DNA from: Streptomyces sp. NBC_01016
Lineage (GTDB): Bacteria; Actinomycetota; Actinomycetes; Streptomycetales; Streptomycetaceae
DNA: 64,000 nucleotides
Assembly (NCBI RefSeq): GCF_026341035.1
Contig: NZ_JAPEOQ010000002.1
Location: forward strand, 3,224,001-3,288,000
Direction of reading: 5' to 3'
A program made the position numbers and the translations under genes. How positions within the stretch are numbered: the first letter of the stretch is position 1; each line of letters starts with the position of its first letter. The notes beneath the pieces were generated by a model, which did not search any database, was not told the DNA's origin, and saw nothing but the letters and a program-made list of their open reading frames with translations. This document shows, one piece after another, positions 58,072 through 64,000 of this stretch.

Positions 58072-60516
58072 TCAGTTCCCGGCCACCGAAGGCGGCGCCG
58101 CGTTCGCGCCCCAGTTCGTCGGCTTGTCCGAGAGCTTGAAGCCGATCTTGCCGGCGCCGAGCAGGTCCTTGTGGGAGAGCCAGCTCTGGCGCAGCGGCGT
58201 GCCCTTGCCCGTGGTCACGGACGAGACGTACTGAAGCTTCGACGCGTCGGCGCCGGGTGCCTCGATGCTGATCCTGCGGCCGTGTGCCGGGCGGATCTCG
58301 ACCTTGTCGAACATCGGGGCCGACAGGACGTACTTCGCCGAGCCGGGCTGGACCTCGAAGACACCGGCCATGGCGAAGACGAGCAGCGACGACGTGGCGC
58401 CGAGGTCGTCATTCCCGGGCATGCCGTACGGGTCGTCGGTGAACAGCGTCCGCATGGCCCGCAGCACCGAGGAGGTCTTCCACGGGGTGTCGGTCCACGC
58501 GTACATCCACGGAGCGTGGAAGTCGGGCTCGTTGTTCGGGTTGAACGCGAAGTTGTTGTGGTAGTCGTATGCGCCCGTCACCCAGGAGTCCTTCGCGGCC
58601 TTCGCCGGGTCGCTGAGCACGGTCGGCATGTCGAAGAACTTGTCGAGCCGCTTCTCGGCCGCCGCCTTGCCGCCCATCAGGCCGTAGAGGACCTTCGGGT
58701 TCTGCTGCGCGAGCCACTGGTACTGCCAGGCCGTGCCCTCGTGGAAGGCGCCGGACTGGGTCGGGTCGGGGTCGCCCGCGACGCTGCCGTCCGCGTTCTT
58801 CGTCACCGGGAAGCCGGTGAAGCCCTCCGAAGTGACGCCCGAGTCCCACAACTTGGTGAAGTTGTCGCAGCGCGAGGCGAGCGTCGCGGCCTTGTCCCGG
58901 TGACCGAGGCCGTCGGCCATCGTGGCGAGGGCGCAGTCGCCGAGCGCGTACTCGAGCGTGGCCGAACCGGCCTGGCGGCTGTCGCCGAACTTGTAGCCGG
59001 GCAGATCCTGGTAGCCGACGAAGCCGTTCTTGACGTACGTCGGGTTGCCGTCGCGGCCACGGAAGGTCGACTGGTCGGCCGGTACCTCATTGACGTTCTT
59101 CCACAGCGCGTCGAAGAGCTCGCGCGAGGTGCGGTGGTCGAGCAGACCCCGGTTGTACAGGTCGACGATGAACGGGGTGACGGGGTCGCCGCTCATCACG
59201 TTCGTCTCACTGTTGCCGAGGCCCCAACGCGGCAGCCAGCCACCGTCTTTGTACACGTGCAGCAGGGACTTGGCCATGTCGGCGGCCTTGTCCGGGTGCA
59301 GCAGCGCGACCAGCTGGTTCTGCGAGCGGTACGTGTCCCAGAGCGAGAACATCTGGTAGTACGTGGAATCCGCGCGATGCACCTTGTCGTCGAAGCCGCG
59401 ATAGCGGTTGTCGACGTCGGAGCCGATCGACGGGTGCAGGAGCGAGCGGTACAGGGCGCTGTAGTACGTGCGCTGGTCGGCGGTGGAGCCACCGGCGACG
59501 CGCATCCGGTTCAGCTCGTCGCGCCACGCGTCGTGCGCGCCGGAGCGAGCCCGGTCGAACGAACTCGGCTGCTCCGCACCGCGGTTGAGGCGCGCGCCGT
59601 CGACCGAGGTGTAGGACAGGCCCACCGACGCGCCGACCTTGTCGCCCTTGGACGGGTCGAACGACAGCCAGGCACCCGCGCGCTTGTCGCCCCGCGAGGC
59701 CGCACGCTGGTTCGGGGTGAGGGTGCCGTCGCTCCAGGTGCCGAACTTCGAGAACGTCCGGTCGAACTTGGCGCTGAAGTAGACCCGGTAGCGCTCCTTG
59801 CCGGTCTCCCCGCAGAAGTTGCCGCCCTGCACCCAGCCTTCGACGGTGTTGTCGCCGACGACCTTGATGTCACCGGCGTACGTGCTGCCGTTGCTCTCCC
59901 CGGCCTCGATGAGGACGTTCTCGGCGCCCGAACCGCTGGGGAACGTATAGCGGTGCTGGCCGGTCCGCTGGGTCGCCGACAGCTCGGCCTTGATGCCGTT
60001 GTCGAACTTCACGCCGTAATAGCCGGGCGAGCGCGTCTCGTTGTCATGGCTGAACTTCGCGCCGTACTGCGCCGGATCGGACGAGGTCACCGTGCCCGTG
60101 GTCGGCATGAACCGGATATTGCCCATCGTCTGACAGCCGACACCGGAGAGGTGCGTGTGGCTGAAGCCGAGGATGGTGTCCTGCGCGTAGTCGTACGAGG
60201 CGTACTTGTTCAGCTGCGTGTCGGGGCTCAGCTGGACCATGCCGAAGGGGGTGGTGGCACCGGGGAAGGTGGTTCCGTCGCCGTTGTTGCCGATCGACGT
60301 GTCGACCAGGCTCGTCGGGTCGGAGGCGAAGCCGGGCCCGGTCTCCTTGGCGCTCGCGACACCGGGGGCGAGGGTGGCGGCGGCCACCGTGGTGACGACG
60401 AACGCGGCGGTGACGGTGCGCCGCAGCGATCGCAGCGATCGCAGTGGTGCGAGCGACCTCAGCGATCTCAGTGGTCCCGGTGAGTTCTGCGAGCTCGGTG
60501 ACGGCGACGCTCTCAT
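58072..60516 (-). CDS. Secreted GH92 alpha-1,2-mannosidase
   Basis: A large exported glycoside hydrolase (814 aa). Basic N-terminus, hydrophobic core TVTAAFVVTTVAAATLA and a signal-peptidase site near VASAKE (about residue 55). GH92 landmarks: SIGNNGDGTTFPGATTPFGMVQLSPDT, GFSHTHLSGVGC, YTFPSGSG, SLWDTYRSQN, GNEP-type NNEPDFHAPWMY and FHEGTAWQYQW. The family hydrolyses alpha-mannosides with Ca2+ by inversion. The leader contains an RSLRSL duplication from short DNA repeats. Preceded by a LacI-type operator, suggesting induction by mannose-type sugars. Confidence 0.92.
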   Translation of the reverse strand: MRASPSPSSQNSPGPLRSLRSLAPLRSLRSLRRTVTAAFVVTTVAAATLAPGVASAKETGPGFASDPTSLVDTSIGNNGDGTTFPGATTPFGMVQLSPDTQLNKYASYDYAQDTILGFSHTHLSGVGCQTMGNIRFMPTTGTVTSSDPAQYGAKFSHDNETRSPGYYGVKFDNGIKAELSATQRTGQHRYTFPSGSGAENVLIEAGESNGSTYAGDIKVVGDNTVEGWVQGGNFCGETGKERYRVYFSAKFDRTFSKFGTWSDGTLTPNQRAASRGDKRAGAWLSFDPSKGDKVGASVGLSYTSVDGARLNRGAEQPSSFDRARSGAHDAWRDELNRMRVAGGSTADQRTYYSALYRSLLHPSIGSDVDNRYRGFDDKVHRADSTYYQMFSLWDTYRSQNQLVALLHPDKAADMAKSLLHVYKDGGWLPRWGLGNSETNVMSGDPVTPFIVDLYNRGLLDHRTSRELFDALWKNVNEVPADQSTFRGRDGNPTYVKNGFVGYQDLPGYKFGDSRQAGSATLEYALGDCALATMADGLGHRDKAATLASRCDNFTKLWDSGVTSEGFTGFPVTKNADGSVAGDPDPTQSGAFHEGTAWQYQWLAQQNPKVLYGLMGGKAAAEKRLDKFFDMPTVLSDPAKAAKDSWVTGAYDYHNNFAFNPNNEPDFHAPWMYAWTDTPWKTSSVLRAMRTLFTDDPYGMPGNDDLGATSSLLVFAMAGVFEVQPGSAKYVLSAPMFDKVEIRPAHGRRISIEAPGADASKLQYVSSVTTGKGTPLRQSWLSHKDLLGAGKIGFKLSDKPTNWGANAAPPSVAGN

Positions 60517-60531
60517 CGCGGCCTCTCTTTA

Positions 60532-60543
60532 GACAACGTTGTC
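60532..60543. promoter_or_regulatory. LacI-family operator before the GH92 gene
   Basis: GACAACGTTGTC is a perfect 12-bp palindrome with the central CG of LacI-type sites, 15 bp upstream of the GH92 start codon, where a repressor would block transcription. No lacI-type gene lies in the window. Confidence 0.75.
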
Positions 60544-60688
60544 GAAGTGATTCCTTTCGATCTTTGTCGTGAGGGAGGGGATTCGTCAATGGATCGTCAA
60601 TGGATGGACCCATAGGCGCTGTTGGGGAGGGGTGTGTGAGATGGGGTGGAGGGACGCTTGGGTGGAGGGGTGCTTGCGTGGAGGGGCG

Positions 60689-61267
60689 CTATCCCCGGCC
60701 TCCGGAGAACAGCAGCTCGGTCAGCGCCCGGAACACGTCCTCCGGGTCCCGACCGTCCACCGGCCCCCGCAGGTTCTCGCTCAGCAGGAGCGTGGTGAAG
60801 CCGTGGGCGAGTGACCAGGCGGCGACTCCCGCGAGTTGGGCGTCCTTGCCTCGTCCGCTTGCCGGTACGTCGGCGACCCCGGAGCGCAGTTCGGCTCCGG
60901 TGCGGGCGCGGGCGGCGAGCAGCGCGGCGTCGTCGGAGCGCAGCAGGTCCGGCTGGAACATGACCTGGAAGTGCGCCGGGTGCTCGATGCCGAACCGGAG
61001 GTAGCGCACCCCGCGTTCGCGCAGGTCCGCCGCCTCGGCCAGGGCGTCCGCCAGCAGTTCGAAGCCCTCCGCGGCGATCGCGGTGAGCAGGCCCGTGCGG
61101 TCCTTGAAGTGGTGGGCGGGGGCCGCGTGCGAGACGCCTGCGCGGCGGGCGAGGTCGCGCAGGCTCAGGGCGCCCGGCCCCTCGGTGGCGATGACGTCGA
61201 GGGCCGCCGTCAGGATGGCGCGGCGCAGGTCCCCGTGGTGGTACGAGCTGCTCTTGGCGGTGGGCAT
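60689..61267 (-). CDS. TetR-family repressor
   Basis: A 192-aa repressor with the helix-turn-helix LSLRDLARRAGVSHAAPAHHFKDRTGLLTAI and a WHG/TetR_C_33-like ligand domain (HPAHFQVMFQPDLL). Divergent from the SCO6745-like gene at 61387. Two copies of a 23-bp element in the spacer are the probable binding sites. The start at 61267 is typical (MPTAKSSSYHHGDLRR). Confidence 0.92.
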   Translation of the reverse strand: MPTAKSSSYHHGDLRRAILTAALDVIATEGPGALSLRDLARRAGVSHAAPAHHFKDRTGLLTAIAAEGFELLADALAEAADLRERGVRYLRFGIEHPAHFQVMFQPDLLRSDDAALLAARARTGAELRSGVADVPASGRGKDAQLAGVAAWSLAHGFTTLLLSENLRGPVDGRDPEDVFRALTELLFSGGRG

Positions 61268-61284
61268 GGTCAGCAGGCTACGCC

Positions 61285-61341
61285 GAATCTAGGCATTGAC
61301 AAGTTCGGGCGGGACGAGGAATCTAGCCAGTGTCAAGTTCG
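61285..61341. promoter_or_regulatory. Duplicated TetR operator-like element
   Basis: GAATCTAGGCATTGACAAGT at 61285-61304 and GAATCTAGCCAGTGTCAAGT at 61319-61338, each followed by TCG, are direct repeats 34 bp apart. Read on the reverse strand each carries CTTGACA, so they may also include -35 elements of the tetR promoter. Confidence 0.65.
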
Positions 61342-61386
61342 AGTGTGTGGACGCCTTAGGGTGACGGCTTAGGACAGGGGAGCGCC

Positions 61387-62268
61387 ATGTCGGTACAGAG
61401 CGTGGATCGGATCGATCTCGGACGCGTACGTCAGCTGTGGCACATGCTGGAGCCGCTGCACGCGGTGGTCTACTTCGCCCCGGAATCCTTCGAGGAGTCG
61501 CGTCGGCTCGGCATTGAGCCCGGCCGCTGGCCCACCTACTTCGCCTGGCGGGCCGCGCCGCTCGGGCCGGTCGGGAGCGAGCAGGTGACGTCCGCGTTCT
61601 ACAGCTTCAGCCCGGAGACGGTCGGGCAGCACATCCCCTCCGTATGGAACGCCGCGTCCCCCGCGGACGCCCTGGCCGCCCGCCTTCGCGCCGTCGACCG
61701 GGCCTACCGCGCGCTCTTCGGTGACCGTATCGACGGCCCGGAGCTGGCCGAGGCCGCCGCCCTGGCCCGCCGCGCCGCGGAGGCCGCCGTGCACGCGGGC
61801 CGCCCGCTGGCCGCCGCCAACGCGGCGCAGCCCTGGCCGGCGGCGCCGCACGTGGTGCTCTGGCAGGCCGCCACGATCCTGCGCGAGCACCGCGGGGACG
61901 GCCATCTCGCGGCACTGCTGGTCGCGGGGCTCGACCCGGTGGAGGCGCTGGTGTCGTTCGCGGCGATCGGGGCGGCACCCGAGGAGACCTTCGCGAGCCG
62001 CGGCTGGAGCGAGAAGGAGTGGTCCGCCGCGCGTGAACGGCTGGTCGGGCGAGGCCTCTTGGAGTCGGACGGCACGGCGACCGAAGCGGGACGTGCGCTG
62101 CGCGCCACGGTCGAGCGCCACACGGACGAGCTGGCGGCAGCGCCCTGGCAGGCACTGGGCGCGGCCGACACGGGCCGGCTTGCCGACCTGCTGGGGGACT
62201 ACTGGGTCGCGGTCATCGGGTCGGGGCTGCTGCCGGGGACGAACACGTTGGGGATCGGCAAGGTGTGA
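61387..62268 (+). CDS. SCO6745-family (SalK-like) protein
   Basis: A 293-aa soluble protein of the conserved actinobacterial SCO6745/SalK family: WHMLEPLHAVVYFAPESFEE, WPTYFAWRAAPLGPV, VTSAFYSFSP and a C-terminal winged-helix-like WSEKEWSAARERLVGRGLLESDGTATEAGRALR. The biochemical role is not established. The first residues follow GACAGGGGAG as a ribosome site. It is divergent from a TetR gene and likely repressed by it. Confidence 0.82.
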   Translation: MSVQSVDRIDLGRVRQLWHMLEPLHAVVYFAPESFEESRRLGIEPGRWPTYFAWRAAPLGPVGSEQVTSAFYSFSPETVGQHIPSVWNAASPADALAARLRAVDRAYRALFGDRIDGPELAEAAALARRAAEAAVHAGRPLAAANAAQPWPAAPHVVLWQAATILREHRGDGHLAALLVAGLDPVEALVSFAAIGAAPEETFASRGWSEKEWSAARERLVGRGLLESDGTATEAGRALRATVERHTDELAAAPWQALGAADTGRLADLLGDYWVAVIGSGLLPGTNTLGIGKV

Positions 62269-62635
62269 CGGGACGGTGCCGGTCGCTCAATGACCGGTGG
62301 TCGACATCCGGATCCCGATGGTCGTGAACAGCGTGCCGCCCCCCTCGTGGAGGGTCGTGACCTCCGCGTTCCGTTGGTTGGGTGTGGTTCCTGGTCACGG
62401 CCGCCTCCGCCAACTTCTTTACCGTTCGCGGGTGTTCGGCCGTGCCACGCGAGTTCTCCTGTGTGACCCACGTCACGTTACCAACGGTATCTGAAACAGA
62501 GTGTCGCAGGTAAATTGCGGGTACCGCGCAGATGAGAACCACGTGTCTGAGTAGCCGCCAGTGCCCCGAGAGGCGCTGAACCCTCCGTCCCTGTCTCTCT
62601 CAGGGGCTCACGAGCGAGAGCGAGGACCCTCCGCG
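62269..62635. promoter_or_regulatory. Intergenic region before the monooxygenase
   Basis: A 367-bp stretch with no acceptable gene. It is locally AT-richer near 62480-62520, where TACCAACGGTA (62478-62488) is palindromic and TAAATT (62510-62515) is -10-like; a promoter for the monooxygenase is likely here but no -35 is certain. Confidence 0.4.
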
Positions 62636-64000
62636 ATGGAGCAGCAGCACGTCGACGTCCTGGTCATCGGTGCCGGAATATCCGGCATCAGCGCCGCGCG
62701 CCATGTCCTGCGCGACAACCCCAGGGCCTCGCTCGTCGTACTCGAGCGCCGCGCCCGCGTGGGTGGGACCTGGGACCTCTTCCGGTACCCCGGCATCCGG
62801 TCCGACTCCGACATGCCCACCTTCGGCTTCGGATTCCGGCCCTGGAGCGACGCGCGCATCCTCGCCGACGGAGCGCAGATCCGCCAGTACGTGGAGGACG
62901 CCGCGTCCGACGGCGGCATCCTGGAGCGCACCCGCTTCGGCCGCCGCGCCATCAGCGCCGACTTCTCCCACGAGACCGGGCGCTGGACCGTCGAGGTCGA
63001 GGACGAGGGCACCGGCGAGCACGAGTCGTACAGTGCCGGCTACCTCGTCGGCGCGACCGGCTATTACGACTACGACAAGCCCTACCGCCCCGAGTTCCCG
63101 GGCGAGGCCGACTATCAGGGCACGCTCGTGCACCCCCAGCAGTGGCCGGAGGACCTGGACTACGCCGACAAGCGCGTGGTCGTCATCGGCTCCGGGGCCA
63201 CCGCCATCACCCTGCTGCCCGCGATGGCCGACAAGGCCGCGAGCGTCACCATGCTCCAGCGGTCGCCCACGTACGTCATGGCACTGCCGGAGGTGGACCC
63301 GCTCACCTCCGTCATGAAGAAGCTGCGCGCCCCCGCCCGGCTGACCCACAAGGTGGTCCGGGCGCGCAACATCGCACTTCAGCGCGGGAGTTACGCCTTC
63401 TGCCGCAAGTACCCGCGCCTCGCCCGCAAGGTGCTGCTCGGGCTCGTACGGGCCCAGGCGGGCAAGGGCGTCGACATGCGCCACTTCAGCCCCACGTACA
63501 AGCCCTGGGACCAGCGTCTGTGCGTCGTACCCGGCGGCGACCTGTTCAAGGTGCTCAAGCGCGGCAAGGCGGCCATCGCCACCGACCACATCGACACGTT
63601 CACCGCCGACGGCATCCGCCTGAAGTCGGGCGAGGAGCTCAAGGCCGACATCGTCGTCACCGCGACCGGTCTGAGCGTGCGCCTCATGGGCGGCATGGAC
63701 GTGACCGTCGACGGCGTCCCGGTGGACGTCACGAACCGCGTGCTCTACAAGGCCGTACTGCTCGAGGGCGTGCCCAACATGTCGCTCGTCATCGGGTACA
63801 CCAACGCCTCCTGGACCCTGAAGGCGGACCTGGCGGCCGACTACACCGCCCGCCTGCTCGCGCACATGCGCCGCAACGGGCACGACATCGCCACCCCGGT
63901 GGCCTCCGACGGTGACCGTTCCGAGTTCTCCGTCATGGGCGAGGCGCTGACCTCCGGCTACATCGCCCGCGCCGACAAGGTCATGCCGCGCCAGGGCACC
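62636..64000 (+). CDS. EthA-like flavin-containing Baeyer-Villiger monooxygenase (3' end outside window)
   Basis: The first 455 codons of a class B flavoprotein monooxygenase; the frame is open to the window edge, probably lacking about 30-40 residues. FAD motif GAGISG (12-17), GGTWDLFRYPGIRSDSDM, the BVMO/FMO fingerprint YQGTLVHPQQWP (160-171), NADPH motif GSGATA and GYTNASWTLKADL. These strings agree closely with mycobacterial EthA, which oxidises ketones and activates ethionamide. Native substrate unknown. The promoter spacer is upstream; a neighbouring EthR-type TetR is not adjacent, though a TetR gene lies 1.4 kb upstream. Confidence 0.9.
   Translation, partial: MEQQHVDVLVIGAGISGISAARHVLRDNPRASLVVLERRARVGGTWDLFRYPGIRSDSDMPTFGFGFRPWSDARILADGAQIRQYVEDAASDGGILERTRFGRRAISADFSHETGRWTVEVEDEGTGEHESYSAGYLVGATGYYDYDKPYRPEFPGEADYQGTLVHPQQWPEDLDYADKRVVVIGSGATAITLLPAMADKAASVTMLQRSPTYVMALPEVDPLTSVMKKLRAPARLTHKVVRARNIALQRGSYAFCRKYPRLARKVLLGLVRAQAGKGVDMRHFSPTYKPWDQRLCVVPGGDLFKVLKRGKAAIATDHIDTFTADGIRLKSGEELKADIVVTATGLSVRLMGGMDVTVDGVPVDVTNRVLYKAVLLEGVPNMSLVIGYTNASWTLKADLAADYTARLLAHMRRNGHDIATPVASDGDRSEFSVMGEALTSGYIARADKVMPRQGT

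Overview
The window is high-GC actinomycete chromosome, most likely Streptomyces. The supporting signs are very strong third-position GC bias with long antisense shadow frames, frequent GTG starts, GGAGG-type ribosome sites, SARP, MmyB-XRE, CGNR, SigB-type and ANTAR regulators, a DtxR-type iron box, and TTA (bldA) codons restricted to three accessory genes. I see no rRNA, tRNA, CRISPR array or insertion sequence.

Layout. 1-10.2 kb: a cut-off SDR and its divergent MmyB-type regulator; a CitA/CitB-like two-component system divergent from a GntP-type carboxylate permease that has a 21-codon leader ORF; an MscS channel; an orphan SUKH-like protein; an arylamine N-acetyltransferase; and an SDR/TetR pair around a clear operator. 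10.3-16.5 kb: a stress and signalling patch (secreted protein, STAS antagonist, SigB-type sigma factor, GAF-ANTAR protein, stand-alone FhaA N-terminal domain), then an HxlR/reductase pair and an MFS transporter. 16.5-25.9 kb: a four-gene minus-strand cassette, the most unusual part of the window. In transcription order it encodes a 276-aa protein with gasdermin-like features (hypothesis), a CHAT protease fused to an ATPase, a 1704-aa STAND ATPase ending in a peptidoglycan-binding-like motif and a degenerate CHAT domain, and an HExxH zincin. The downstream junctions overlap by 1 and 4 nt and two genes carry TTA codons. I read it as a putative NTPase-controlled protease/cell-death (defence or developmental) system. 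26.2-29.1 kb: two small-molecule transporters and a CGNR regulator.

29.2-34.9 kb: a tetritol (erythritol/threitol) catabolic operon with a DeoR regulator, zinc polyol dehydrogenase, MFS transporter, DAK-type erythrulose kinase and RpiB-type isomerase. 35.2-45.1 kb: a peptide ABC system with two paralogous lipoproteins separated by a GntR/FCD regulator and a TTA-containing SARP, followed by dppB-C-D-F. 45.0-50.8 kb: an opposing operon under an IclR gene, with two uncharacterised proteins, an M19 dipeptidase and an AAHS-type MFS transporter, suggesting linked peptide or amide uptake and hydrolysis.

50.9-64.0 kb: an iron-box-controlled secreted beta-propeller, a membrane-anchored L7/L12-like protein, a P450, a hypothetical, a CGNR/cysteine desulfurase divergent pair, an APH-family kinase, a repeat-bearing small ORF, a secreted GH92 mannosidase behind a LacI-type operator, a TetR/SCO6745-like pair with duplicated operator-like elements, and an EthA-like Baeyer-Villiger monooxygenase running off the right edge. 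Short tandem repeats (15-26 bp units) recur at gene 3' ends or between genes.
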